A DNA stretch of 64,000 nucleotides, taken from contig CM040752.1 in the NCBI GenBank assembly GCA_022829145.1, forward strand, positions 28,675,586 through 28,739,585. Direction: 5' to 3'. Position 1 is the first letter of the stretch. Each line of letters opens with the position of its first letter. The translations under genes were made by a program, and so were the position numbers. This stretch comes from Albula goreensis. Lineage: Eukaryota; Chordata; Actinopteri; Albuliformes; Albulidae. Below the pieces are notes generated by a model that was not told the origin of the DNA, made no database searches, and was given only the letters and a program-made list of their open reading frames with translations. Shown one piece after another: positions 1 through 16,548 of this stretch.

Positions 1-3308
<3,308 letters not shown>

Positions 3309-3457
3309 CCACACGATCCATGACCCTCCTCGCTTCTGCACAGCCCTCATTCCTGCCACTCTCGCTTCTCTGCTCCCCCCCCCGCCCCCTCCTGTGACAC
3401 TCACTGAGAGTGCCTACTTCCACCCCAATGACATCATGGCTCAAACGTGCACACTGA

Positions 3458-3463
3458 AATAAA
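3458..3463 (+). terminator. mst1: Poly(A) signal of MST1
   Basis: AATAAA lies 150 bases after the MST1 stop codon, and GT-rich sequence follows within about 40-60 bases, as expected for a vertebrate cleavage and polyadenylation site. It implies a short 3' UTR of about 170-180 bases. Confidence 0.7.
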
Positions 3464-6235
3464 CAAGTTGTCCCACTGCTCATACTAATCTCAAGTCTTG
3501 TGTGTGTGCGGGTGGTGTCTCATGTTGACTTTGCTTTGTGCAGTAAGTGTGTCTGTGTGTGTATGTGTCTGTCAAGCTTTTTTGTGCAGTGTGTGAGTGT
3601 GTGTGTGTGTGTGTATGTTTCCAAGTAGCTTTGCTTTGTGCAACGTGTGTGTTTGAGTGTCATTCAGGTCAGCTATAATGCACTTTGTCTCTAAATTTGT
3701 GTGAGTGATATTTTGCGCTTACATTGCTGTGTGGACTTTCATGTGATGTGTATGTTGTGTTGGCTTGGTATCCTGTTTGGCTTGCTGGCAGTTTCTGGCC
3801 AACAGATTGGTGTGTGCCCTCACACCCCAGAAGATGTGAAAATGGTGTCATTTCTAAAAGAAGACCATAGACTCAAACGCTTATGTCGCCTTTACTAAAA
3901 CCTGATGTATGTTTTTTTTTTCTTATTTTAAAAGTTTGGAAATAAAAGACAACTGTTGGAATTTAAAAACTGAAAATGTTGGATAATCAGCTGTCTTTTC
4001 AGATATTTGCTTTGGAATTTATTCATGAGACCCAGGATTTTCCTTTCAAGTGTTAGCAATTGATAACACCAAATTTCTTTCTTGATTCCTTGTGCGTATT
4101 TATCCGAATACATTTAATCTCCTATGACCTCCAAAACTGTAATAAAAGCTTTTAACTAAAGCTAGATTCAATCAAATGCATTTAGTCTCTCTACAGACAT
4201 ATGCATTCACAACAGACATAGATCTCAAGGCATATTCAAATAAGGAACTCATTGCAAAGACGAAGTTTGCTTGTCTCCAATAAAATATAACAGAAAAAAA
4301 TAATGTTGTAGTGTTTAAGTGTGTTTAGAATTGCACATGCCCTTAAAGGCACTGAGAGTGTGCTTGATCGAATCTAGCCCAGTGCATTTCCATGTCTCAT
4401 TGGTCACCCTTTGCAGCAGAGCACAGTCCATGACTGTGTCACGAATCTCTGCTCTCTTCCTTCCCTGTGATGCTGCTCCAGCACAATGCATCCAAGCCTG
4501 TCCTTCTTCTCCTTTGCCTTTGCACTTACACTTGCACTCTTATTTTTCATTCATTTATATACCCGCTCATATATCCCCTCCCATTTGCATGAGTAATGAC
4601 TGGTTCATGATGGAACATTTAAGGAGGGGATTTTGCAGTAGAAATTGATAACTATCTAGTGCCATTTATGTCAAGCAGTGATCGCTGTTCTGTAAACATG
4701 TGCTTAATGTGTGCATTTTGTGTGAAAGAAACTTGGCATTATTTATTACTTTGCATAATTTATTAAGAGAAACACCACAAAACACTGTGGCTGGAGGCCG
4801 AAGGGTATAATACTGATATATTCCACAAGGTGGCAGCAGCATGTCATATATTCCACAGTATTCCTATCTGTATTTATTATATTACAGAATAGTGTAAATA
4901 TCTAATTCAATATTAAATTAATTTGTACTATTTTTGAAAATTAACTGTTTTATCGTCTTCACACCATATATAGGAAATCAACAAATTGGTGGCGCTGCTC
5001 CATGGTATAAAATTGCACTATATTCTAGTTAGCTCCATGCTAAGAGAGGAAGCAGGGCAGTTGTGCCGATAGGGTTACATTAGCCTTTTCAGTGACCTTA
5101 CAGTAGCAGTGACCTCACAGTGCCTGCAGTGTACTGACAATTTCTCACACGGTAATTCTGTTGTTTTTTTATCATGTGAGCGGCAGGCTCACTGCTGTGT
5201 ACCCTCACTGTCTATAGCCTGCACATCTTCTCACCTTGCTTCTTCCCTCTGCTTGGACAGTCTGTCCACAGTGCTGGGTGGAGGGGGATCTCGGAATGTA
5301 GTGTCTGGGGCATGGAATGCCTTTCATTCTCCCTCGCCTGCTATATTAGCAAGCATGACTGGTGCTGTCTAGATTATTCCACTGTCGTGACTCCTACACC
5401 TCCTCTCCTCTGTTTCTCCTTATTTATTCTTTATTCCTTTATTCAGTCTTTTGACAGATTTCCTCATCCAGGATGAAGCAGCATGGCCCTGTGTCACCTG
5501 CCATCCATGTAATAAGTATGGACAGAAGTGCGGAACACCACGTACAAACGTTACAATTTACAGTGCACAGGTAAAGCAATGTCACACTCTTCAATCTCTG
5601 TGCAACCACAGAGGATCAGAACAGATCAAAACTGCTATCCCACAAGGCCAACTGTTGGAGTCAGTGAGTTTATGTATAGTGAATATTTAACCAGGTAAGC
5701 CAACCGAGAACTCAGTTCCCTTTTTAAGTGACAAACTGGGGGACCGGAGTGGGTACGGATTGCATGCATTGTTGTATATGCATGACATTGAAATGCCATA
5801 AACCTTCACTGAGGCTCATCCAAGCATTTTAATTTATTTCAAAGAATGGATGGGAACGGATCTATTCACTTCCATCCATCAGGGTCCCTCTGTTCAAATG
5901 TCCATTTCCCTTCCTCACTGGGCTCCCCTAAATCACACAGTTTCAAATATCCAATACTCATCCATTTTTTTCTAGAATCTTCACTTGGCTTTATTATTTA
6001 TTGATGAATATCTGAATTTTAAATGATTTAATCAAGGGATTTTGTGACCATGGTCTAGTCGCACTATTGATCAGGTAACAGAAACATGACAGTGCCTCAG
6101 ACATGACCTATTAAGTTTAAGTGAATATTTGCAGCCAGTGACTGGCACTGTGCGCAGTCTGCAGTCACAAACAGACGAAAGTATCACCTGTGCTTTATAA
6201 CCAAAGCCCGGGAAATGGGAAATCATGTCTGCTTG

Positions 6236-6297
6236 GAGCAGTGTCTCAGTCTCAGGAGCAGTGTCTCAGTCTCAGGAGCAGTGTCTCAGTCTCAGGG
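6236..6297. repeat. 20-bp tandem repeat, three copies
   Basis: A 20-bp unit (agcagtgtctcagtctcagg) is repeated three times with essentially no divergence. It is intergenic. Confidence 0.85.
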
Positions 6298-8694
6298 ACC
6301 TCTCTGTGTCCTGACTGACTGGTCAAGGCTTGCCACTGGGTTTCCAAGAGTTAACAACCCCCCAGCCCACCCCGACCTCCACCTCAACTCAACCCCCATC
6401 CTCCACCCCCACACCCATCCTCCATTGCGGCTCCTAAATCCCTTCTCAGCTTGTCTTTTGACAGCCTCCCCCAGTCTCCAAAGAGATTCCTTTGTGCTGT
6501 ATGCAAAACTGTATGCTGTGCACATTCTATGGGAATTGAGCCTGTCTTGCCAGTTCTATAGGAGGATTTCGGGGGCACAGTTCTGATGAATCCACGGAAT
6601 TCAGCTTAAACAAACCTCAAGGTTAGAGTCCGACAGAATCTCACGCACATTTACCCTGCCGATGCAAGGCAACCACACACCCGCACGCACACACACCCGC
6701 ACACATGCACACGCACACATAGGAGCACAGTCAAAAAAGCTTGCAAGCACAGACACTCACATACACACCTGTGTATTCATTCCAGGAACAGAATCACACA
6801 CACACATACACCACACATACACACACACACGTCAGAAAAGACTTAAAAACATACATATAAATAAATGGGCTAACTCATCATGAGCTGACTACACTGACCA
6901 AATTTCCACATACCATTAAAAAATAAGAATATATCATCTGTCTACAATTCGTTCTGCTTTGTCTCACACAAAAATGCAAATACATTTTTCCTTTCTCCAC
7001 AATATCTGTGGTGTGTGTACACACAGTTCTAACATGTATATGAAGCCTTTCAGAGAAAAAAATTCTTCAGCTTGTCATCCTCGCCATCAGTTTTTTGTCA
7101 GAAGGAGTGAAACTGGTGGGTTGTTTACTTATAAAAATACACAGATACCTACAGCAGATGAATGGGCTCATTCAGAGTGCGTGCCTCCTACATGTACAGT
7201 GTTTTTTTAAGCCAGCAGGAGGCGCTGTGTCTGCACTAGCAGAACCCCGAGCAGGAAAGGAAAGGTGGACTGCCAGCTTCTTCTGCAGAAACAACAAATT
7301 ATCAAGGCTTAAGCCAAACAAACTGTTTACGCATCCTACTGTATATTTTTTTTATATATATCACTTTACTTGCTTTCTCATGTTAACAATAATTGAGTGA
7401 CCCTTTGCCAGGACAGTTGGATGTTAAACCTCGAGTTACTGATTTCTGATTTCCAAGGCTGAAGACATGCTATTCTTGGACTTTCATTCAAATTAACAGC
7501 TTCAAGTCACTCAGCCACACAAACCAGCATGGTATGAGTTATCTGTTATCTGTCAATAGGAAGTGATGCCTCCGCTGTAAGAATGACCAGTGATTCCTAG
7601 GCAGCACTCAATGGACAGTCAAGACATTGAATTACAGAAAGGTATATCCTATTAATGCCATCTCATTACCTCAACCATGGAGATTACTGATGTAAATCAC
7701 ATCCTTTAATCACTGAAGTTATAAATCACTCATGAACCATTTAACTTATAAATCACTGAAAACAAAGGACTCATATTGAAAGAAATATCAAGCATTTTAT
7801 TTAAACAAAGCATCAAAATGCTTTCATGGAAAATATTTTATATTTGTACATATTTTTAATGCTTCCTAACACTACCATTTCCCTGTTATTTCATATGAAT
7901 TGCATCCTTCCTAACATAATGCATAATGGAGTCTACAGCTCTGTATTCTCTTGGATCAACTAAATATGATGTAGAACATATAGCCTAGGGCAAGTGTTTC
8001 GTTTGACATACCAATCACACAACGTAGATCAACCCAGTGTATCCGCTGGCATATCACATGGACAAAACACAATGAATGCCCCGTTTGAAAGTTAAGTTGT
8101 TAAGTATGTAATCCAAGGGAAAAGCAGGCTATATGATGAGGTTTGCGGTGAATTGAGATATGTATCGTATCAGCCAGGAATGTAACTCCTGTGTCAGAAA
8201 TGCATGACACATTATAATCTTGGTCCGAAGTCTTGCCACCCTACTCAAAAAAGATCAAATTAATTTTTCCTTCACTTGTTGTAATTGCTTTTTATTTAGA
8301 TACTTCATTTCAGTTGAACTATATTTAGTAAATGACATCAAAATCTTGAAAAATCAACTGGCAAAATGTGACCTAAAAGCACTGAGTAACGTTGGTTATT
8401 GATCAATGTACATTATTCAGGTACTGCATTTGAAAGCACAGAGTTGGTACATTTACAACACTATCAAGGATAGAATGTCTGAAAGTTTGATTCCCTGATT
8501 TTCGAAATAACAAATTTAGTTTTGATATCAAAATGGTCCATTAAATGGAAATCCAAAAGAAATGAAAGCATTGTTTTATGTTTTTTGAGTTACATCAGGT
8601 TTTCTGTAACTCAGATCACTTACAGTTTCTGCATATATAAAGGTTTTAATTAACAAAGAAATCTGTATATTTTTACTGTAATCTGTGTAGCTAA

Positions 8695-8806
<112 letters not shown>

Positions 8807-9448
8807 ATTAAAGATACAGCAGCTGAAAGAGGGAAAGAATGTGTATGATGCATTGCTATATCCGTCCAGTATTGTTTTGAGAAAAGCTGACTAATGAACA
8901 CGTTAAATGAATATGTTTCAACTGAATGTTATAAGTGTAAGTTAGCTGCGGAATGTGAGGAAAAGTATACTGGTCTGTTCTGAGAATTTCAAGTAAAAAA
9001 CCCCCTTTCATTTCAGAATTTTTCCAGTTCATGCTAATTTCTCTCACCCAGAAAGAGGTCTGTGTTTTTACATTTGATTACTTCATTATGTCATGATTAT
9101 TTATGTTTATAATTGCTATGTTTAACTTCTAATCTTCAGTTTTTAACTTACAATATCCAGTTAGGCGTTTTTAAAATTATACCATTTAGGTTTAGAATAA
9201 CTAAACTTTACCTTTCAGGGCACAAGACATGAAAAGGACTGGATTCAGGAACATTGCATACATCTTTAAAAAAAGAAGCCTTGTTCTAATATTTCTCAAT
9301 AAATATTGTCAGCATATTAATAATCTTCTTCTGTTTGATATTTGCTTTGGCTGAGAGCAGCTAAAATTAAAAAGTAAATATTTACCTGAATTGTATTAAC
9401 TGGTATCAATATTTTACTTTTATCTATAATTCTAGGTTTTCAGGAGAG

Positions 9449-9537
9449 GTGAGTGAGTGAGTGAGTGAGTGAGTGAGTGAGTGAGTGAGTGAGTGAGTGA
9501 GTGAGTGAGTGAGTGAGTGAGTGAGTGAGTGAGTGAG
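9449..9537. repeat. (GTGA)n tetranucleotide microsatellite, about 22 copies
   Basis: An uninterrupted array of the tetranucleotide GTGA/GAGT over roughly 88 bases. A short GAAT run lies close downstream at about 9598-9614. Confidence 0.97.
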
Positions 9538-10848
9538 GAGAGATCATCAGTTCAAAGACTGTCTGTGGGAGAGATTGAGAATTCAAGCAGGAGACCAAAT
9601 GAATGAATGAATGAACAAGTTCACGAGAGAGTGCCTAGAACACATTACATTATTGTACACCAATATTTCGGGTTGTCAATAACCTAAGGAATGGTTTGTG
9701 TGAGATTTGAATGTACACTTATTTGGGATATTTCCAATCTTTTCCTAAAATATGGAAGTTATGTGATCAGTTTTACTCTGATACCAGCAGCTGCAGGACC
9801 AGTACAATATCCGCAACATTTCTATGCAAAATGAATGGTTTACATGTTTCAGGGCGGTTTTGTATGCTTCTAGCACTGGGGAAATAAACTGACTTATAAT
9901 AAATAAATTATATATTATGAGGCTGTCCCTTGTTTATCTGGATGCCACAGATTGAATGGAAATGTGGACTTCACTGCTGTGAATCCATTTCATTGCTTTT
10001 TCATGTACATTCCTCTTGAAATTCAGAAAAGAAATGACCAAAATATAAACTATTTTAAAGAAGTAATATTTTCAGGTCAATACATTCATCCTACATACAT
10101 GTGAACATTATATGATCAAACTTGCTTGCCATCAACAACCATATTGACCAAAAAAGCCCAAGTGGCACACCCCCATCAATCTTATGGAAAGGAGTCCACA
10201 GTTTATACTAACAAGGACAATATGACATTTCCAGGAATATAATAGCCCTTTAACTTGATTGATGATCAGGTGACTCTTCTGCTCATCAAGGTCCCTTGCT
10301 TAGGCTTTGATACAGGTGTGCAAACTTGCTTCTCCAGGTGCTATGCTGTGCTAGATTGACAGAAGGTGTGAGTTTCAGAAAACAGGTCTTAAAAAAACAC
10401 AAACCAGAGATAACATTTTACACATGCTCTTATTTACAGCAACTAACATTTTGCATATTACGCATTAGCCATTTACATAACACTGGGATGGGAGTGGCAG
10501 GATGGATCCTGTGCATGTTCAGACCTTCTTAAAACTGTTCTTCAAAGCCCATATCCATGTCTTCAGGATCGCCAAATTTCTGTCTTTCAACCACCACGAT
10601 TCCTCCAACCCACCAATCACCTATGACTATCTTTTATCTGAAAGAAATGGGCTTTTAAAATGATTTTACTAGTATACAATTTGTGTGTATTTACATATGC
10701 ATCTGGAGAGATCCATTTTCACATGAATATCAAAATTAAAATCGAAGATAGGAACCTTCACGTACATAAGAATCACCTCAGACTCAATCCATTGACAACC
10801 TCTCTTGACATTCCTTGACATTTAACTTTGACTTTCCATTCACAATAA

Positions 10849-10920
10849 TACACACACACATATATATACATATATTATAATGTATTATATTATATAATAT
10901 TATATTATATTATATATACA
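10849..10920. repeat. CA/TA-rich simple repeat patch
   Basis: A short CA run passes into irregular TATA/ATTAT sequence of about 70 bases. It is low complexity and no function is visible. Confidence 0.8.
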
Positions 10921-11527
10921 TTTCTTAATTAATTAATTTTTTAACCTGTTTAAATCTGGGTTTGAGGTTTTTTGGTGCATTTGTTTAACGGTGTTTCTCA
11001 TGTACATCCCGTTTCAAGACGCCCTTCAAACTTGCCAGTCTGTGATTTATTTCCACTCTGTGCATCTGCAATCGATCAAATGTGTCATCTTTAGTTTCTA
11101 CGTAGTTACTCTGTCTGATCCCTCTTTGTGAAGCGCCCAATAAGCACCCGCTGAAAGATGCAACTTACGATATATATTGTCACATCTGTCTTTGTTATTA
11201 ACAATAAAAATAACGTCATGAGAATCAAAAGTTTCGATGGAACAGAAATCGAAAGAGAAAACGACTAAGGTGCGAATAAACAAGTAGGGAAGTGGTTTTG
11301 TTCGTTTTCGTGCCCCTCCCGATCAGCCAACATCCCATAACCATTTCCAACATACATGCATACATATGATAATCCCCTACAGTCCGCCTCTCTGGTCACA
11401 AGATTGGACTCACTTGGTGTTCCCCATGCAAGTGGGCGGCTCTGTGTTGAGGCAGGGGGTGTGGCGGTCTGTCTTCACCCCCCCCACCCTCCCCCCAACA
11501 CCCAGTACCCCCACCCCCGACCCCAAA

Positions 11528-11528
<1 letters not shown>

Positions 11529-11564
<36 letters not shown>
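11529..11564. repeat. (CA)n microsatellite
   Basis: About 18 CA copies just upstream of the proposed HMGA2 leader exon. A C-rich tract precedes it at 11478-11525. Confidence 0.9.
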
Positions 11565-11566
<2 letters not shown>

Positions 11567-11592
11567 CTCCCCACTGGCTGTATGGAGCATGC

Positions 11593-11599
11593 TATAATA
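11593..11599 (+). promoter_or_regulatory. hmga2: Possible TATA-like element upstream of the HMGA2 leader exon
   Basis: A TATAATA heptamer sits about 110 bases before a long GA-rich stretch and roughly 470 bases before a strong splice donor. If the leader exon is real, this is a candidate core-promoter element. Without transcript data the call is weak. Confidence 0.25.
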
Positions 11600-11624
11600 G
11601 AGAAAGTATGTACTGTTGATGTGT

Positions 11625-12072
11625 TTGGCAGTGTGCGCGAGCTCTTTACTCTGTCAGTTGGGGGCTTCTTGATGCAACGAGGCTACGGAGGACTCCAGTG
11701 TAACGCGGATCACACACCGAGAAAAGAGGAGAGAGAGAGAGGGAGAGAGAGAGAGAGCGAGCGAGCGAGGGGAGGGACAGAGAGGGGAAAGAGAGAGAGA
11801 GTGAGAGAGAGAGACGAGGCAGAGCGCTAGGAGGGAGGTGGAGAGAAGGAAAGCGCCAGAGATATTTAATTAGTTTTAGAAGTAGGCTAAGTTTTGCTCT
11901 CTGGTTGAACCTCTCTCCCCTTGAAGCTTCTCAAACAAACCAAATCCAGACAAGTGCCAGCATAGTATTCGAGATAAAAAGTGGACTATTTATATGGTAA
12001 AATGTGTAATCACATGCACATGCATTAATCTAATTTTAAAGAAGAAAGAGTAACGAAGATTTTGGAAGCAAG
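11625..12072 (+). other. hmga2: Candidate untranslated first exon of HMGA2, containing a GA-rich tract
   Basis: The sequence ends in a strong donor (AAG|gtaagg at 12072/12073). It contains a long purine run of GA and GAGC repeats (about 11727-11822). The HMGA2 coding exon at 16549 is preceded by a good acceptor (ctcttgacag, ending at 16392), so a leader exon spliced to 16393 is plausible. The human HMGA2 promoter/5' UTR also carries a polypurine-polypyrimidine repeat, which fits loosely. The start is a guess. The frame running through this exon has no protein similarity I recognise. Confidence 0.35.
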
Positions 12073-14332
12073 GTAAGGCAATGCGTTATATCCACGATTC
12101 CATGTGCTTTTTTGGCAGTTCTCTATTTTATATTTTAGATGTATTTAGGAGCAGTATTTTAATTTTATTATTTTTACTCTTTCATTTTTTCTGGAAGGGG
12201 GTGGTGGAAGGCGGGTACCCCCACCCTCCCCAAAAAATCAAGCGCACGCACAGTCTAGACTACTTAAGGACTTGGAGATTTTTTTTCCTGTTCTTCCTTT
12301 TCACAACTTGTGTAATTATAAGAGTTCACATCTAAGGCCAGTTTGCTCTTTTTAAAACTTGATTAAGGGTTATCCCATTTTTGGTCGTTGTGGGCTACAA
12401 CTAAGTCTCGACAAGCAGTTTTGTAATAGTAGCCTCTATGAATTGCATGGTGTGAAGTTTATGAATTAACATTTTAATACAAATTCCTGTTTAAGTTATT
12501 CAATTTACTATTGCATTCCATTGAAAATCCTTTGTAGAAACTAGTGATAAAGACACGTTGAAAAACCGCACAACAGGTAAGCGTTATAATTACGGAACGC
12601 TGTGGAGCAGTATGCTGTCGGTTCAAAACCTTATCATTGGTAAATATTATTTTGGTGTTTCATTTCTGCTGGGATCCATAAGAATACATGTAGTGTTTTG
12701 TTTGTATTTTAAAATGTTGGCCACCCGTGCTCCCACGTCAGTGCTGTGGGAAATAGATCTGATGTTTGTATGTAGACTGCTACACATTTGGTAGTTTACA
12801 AAGAATGTTCAGAATGTGTTTTTTTACTTGTAATTGCCGCCCATATGGAAAAAGTACATTGAGTTCTATATCACTGCCAAAAAACATCGTAATACCCGTA
12901 GCCTCCTGCTTTGCTGGAGTTTACATGTCTGTCAGTAGTGTGGTCCGTAGCGCAGCATTTAATTACTCAATGTATGTAAACAAACACTGTAGACATTCGT
13001 TCCGGATCCTGTCGCAGGTCACATTTAGCGACTCCTTGTGTGAATGCAGCGATTAAACCAACAGCTACGTGCTTTCTTGGAACGCGCCCAAGTACACCTA
13101 TTCGCAAATATGCATCTTTGCGCTTTAAGTATCTCAACTGTTCTGACAGCTCGACAGTTCTTCGAAACGTTATTCACTCGAGGTTTACGAAATACCTGAG
13201 CTACAGCGGCAGCCACAGGCAGCGCACAAGCCGCTGCTGAATGCGAGAGGGATCCTTGCACTTCCGTGCATTAACCTTAATACATTATAATTTAAAACGT
13301 TTGGCTAAATCGCACACAGACAGATTGCTTGGCTTGTGTCTGAAAAATCGAGGATTAACTGGCAAGTGTCCGGTAGTTGTGGCTAGTTGCGGAATATAAC
13401 TAGTAATCAGGTCTGGCTGTTTCCACCACCCGGTGAGGCTAAAGTTTTGGTTATTTATGCTTACTGATTTAAAGTGTAGCGGTATGTATCTAAACCAACT
13501 GATTCTTTAAAGTATTTTTGACTGCTTGTTTTGAAACTGAAGCGAAGGTCCATACTTTGCCGACTTAAGCCTTAGGGATCCGTCTGCCGTGGGATCCGTC
13601 TCTGCTTAAGTCCTTTTCCCTGTGATTTTTATTCCTTACTAACACAGATCCCACCATGCTCAACAACTGTAAGGTGTTTATCAGCTGAATATTAGCGGTC
13701 GTTTGTCTGTAGTCTCCAGGCTTGTAGCCGACTGAGCCGTCTTTTCTCCCCACTCCGGCTCGTGATTGTTGATTGATCAGGCCCAGACTCTCCGGTCTGG
13801 AATGCCATTGGTCCAAAGACAGTGCCTGAAGCTCTTGATGAGGGTGAATAATATACTTAAACGCATACGTACAGAGGCATGTACACATGTACATACACAG
13901 GGGAACACTTCTGGGGCCGTTGCAGTGATAACCGGTGGTGGTCCGATTTAAGAGGACGGTTTGATCTGAAATGATATTGGCATATTGGCCTCAGAATGTC
14001 TGTGCTACTTTTAGTAAAAAAAAAAAAAAAAAAAAGGGGGTGCTCTCAAGTTTCACTCTGTTTGCCAAAGCTCTGTTCATGCACAAGGCTGAGGTTGTAA
14101 TGATAACTGTGGGAATAGAATTAGAAAATAAGGATGTGTGTCCATGTGGGGCCTTAGGTTTTCCTATAGACATATTTCAGTTTATTGAACAGTGTACAAA
14201 ATGGAAACAGACCTAAAGTCAATAATGAGAGCAGTTCTAATTTTCTTCAAATTCAGTGATAATCCTATATGGTCTCAAACAACAAAACAATATGATGACC
14301 ATTTTGGAAGACTCAAATTATATATAATTTTA

Positions 14333-14335
<3 letters not shown>

Positions 14336-14402
<67 letters not shown>
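14336..14402. repeat. (AT)n microsatellite, about 33 copies
   Basis: An uninterrupted AT dinucleotide run in the putative HMGA2 leader intron. The Ile-Tyr frame through it is an artefact. Confidence 0.96.
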
Positions 14403-14405
<3 letters not shown>

Positions 14406-15082
14406 ATTTATAAATATTCTCAACACTAACCCTATTGCATTGAATGAATACGCAGTATTGGAGTATTCACAGGATGGCAATGACTTTGTAGATAGCCTAC
14501 ACGATCATATTACATGTGCTGGGTTATATGATAGCCGGAATACCACTGAACAAGTTTGGGACTTAATTGCCTTTTAGCCAAAATATTCTGTAATGATAGT
14601 GTTAGTTAGATTTTAACACATGTTGCACTATGACTGCTTTCGAAAGTAATTGGAATGCCTGACTGTATTTTAATTTGGAGCGTATTTACTTTGGCAAATG
14701 TTCAGCACTGAGAATGAAATGTCTCAGTGTTGCGGCCACATGGTTATTGATTATAGCATCTGTCACTGTGGATGGAGTCAGCTTCCCCACTTCTCTCTTA
14801 GCGGTGTATTCAGTTATATGGGGTGGGCCAGGAACATCCCTCATTAAAGCTAGGCTCCCCTGCCCTGCTCTGTGCTGTTCTGAAGGACTTAATTTGTTGG
14901 GTCTGTTGGCATGATCAGTGCTGGGGAAAGGGGAGGAGAGGAGAAGGGGCAGGGGGGCTTCTTTGGTGGTAGGCTCCAGAAAAATGCATGGAATACTATG
15001 GCCGTAATGCTAGAGGAACATATCTGGCTCAGGTCCTTTGGAGATGGTCCACTGGAACGCTCTTTCCAGTCCCATGGAGAAT

Positions 15083-15172
15083 GAGAGAGAGAGAGAGAGA
15101 GAGAGTGAGTGAATGTGTGTGTGAGAGAGAGAGAGAGAGAGAGTGTGTGTGTGTGTGTGTGTGCGCGCGCGC
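15083..15172. repeat. Compound (GA)n-(GT)n-(GC)n simple repeat
   Basis: GA runs alternate with GT runs and end in a short GC run (gcgcgcgcgc). Arg-Glu and Cys-Val frames through it are artefacts of low complexity. Confidence 0.92.
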
Positions 15173-15770
15173 CCATGTATGTGTGTTTTTATTTCTGTGG
15201 TTGAGTTGGCAGAGGTGGCCGAGGCTTTGCTCTTCCAAGCCAGCGGCATGTTCCCATGTCCGGAACCCAGGAGACGGCGTTGCCAAGCTGGCACAGCCCC
15301 CGCTCCGGCATCCCCCTGGTGCAGTCAGTGCCAACTGGCCCGGTCCTCACTGTCCTTATTCATGTTCAAACCAAAACCACACGGCGCAGTCCACTAGGGG
15401 AGATACATACAAGGCTGGGGTTATCAATAACACACTTTTCTCTTCGCATCATTCCAGCCATCCTCCTTGTTTGTGAAAAGCCAGACACAAGGTTGTAAGC
15501 ATGTGTTGTAGTGGTTAGGGTGATAGACTTGAGTTTACACTCACACATGGTATTTCCCTCAGTGGTTTTGGTACAGTGCAACTCTGTAGGTGGGTTACAC
15601 AATATAAAAGGTACAAAAAAATAATGTTAGCATTTTTCTGTTAGAGAAACAGAGAAAGAATAGAAAGAATAACCTGATAATTGTAAAACAGAGTTGTTTT
15701 TGTATTGTTAGGATTTGTTTCAGACCTGTCAGAGGTGGGATGGCGCCTACTGTGGTTATACAAATAGAAA

Positions 15771-16078
15771 GCAATGGCTTTACTGACCGACTGACTCCAT
15801 CCGTGAACGCAATGGCTTTACTGACCGACTGACTCCATCCGTGAACGCAATGGCTTTACTGACCGACTGACTCCATCTGTGAACGCAATGGCATTACTGA
15901 CTGACTAACTCCCAATGTGAAAGCAATGGCATTACTGACTGACTGACTCAAAATGTGAAAGCAATGGCATTACTGACTGACTGACCCCCTCTATGAAAGC
16001 AATGGCATTACTGACTGACTGACTGACTCCCTCTATGAAAGCAATGGCATTGTTGACTGACTGAATCCAAATGTGAAA
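15771..16078. repeat. 38-bp minisatellite upstream of the HMGA2 coding exon, about 8 copies
   Basis: Copies start at 15771, 15809, 15847, 15885, 15923, 15961, 15999 and 16041. Each opens with GCAATGGC and carries a TACTGAC/CGACTGACT core. The first three copies are almost identical and later ones diverge. One copy is 42 bp because of an extra GACT. Degenerate GACTGACT motifs continue to about 16375, so the array decays towards the first HMGA2 coding exon. Confidence 0.93.
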
Positions 16079-16548
16079 AGAAAACTTTTATTGATTGAGT
16101 GAACTTATTGTCAGCTGATGCATGACAGACTTACTCTTTTTGAAAGGGATGGAATTACCGACTGAGTCAGTATTTACGGTGCTGGTGTTTCTGGCTAACT
16201 CACTCGTTCTTTTTGAAAGCCAGTGTATTAATGACTGACTGACTCACTCTGAATGAGAGAATGTCCGACTGACTTTTTTTTTTGTAAGTATGGTTATTCC
16301 TCAATCCTTTTTCAAAGCAGTGTTGTTGCTGATGGACTCTCTCTTTCTCGGAGTGATGACATGACTGACTGACTCTCTGGCTCTCTTGACAGCTGTGCCC
16401 TCCAGTTTCGCCACCGGGGCCACTATTGCCTGCAGGGCACCTCCCCCTCTTCGGACCCCCACCCACCCCCCCGGGCTGAGCGCTGCAGCCCCATGCACAC
16501 AGACTCCCTCCATCTGTCGGGTGACGCGGGCGGAGGAAGGACGCAGGG

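Larger units (their letters stand above)
12073..16392 (+). other. hmga2: Putative first intron / upstream region of HMGA2
   Basis: No protein-coding gene is recognisable. Contents: a poly-A run (14016-14034), a long AT microsatellite (14336-14402), GA/GT/GC simple repeats (15083-15172) and a 38-bp minisatellite (15771-16078). Degenerate continuations of the minisatellite (GACTGACTGA motifs) reach almost to the coding exon. The stretch 13030-13260 is relatively rich in CpG and could be regulatory. Confidence 0.4.

Noticed and set aside
11366..11830. A 154-codon plus-strand frame ending in Arg/Glu repeats
   Set aside because: It spans a C-rich tract, a CA microsatellite and a GA tract. More likely promoter and leader sequence of HMGA2.
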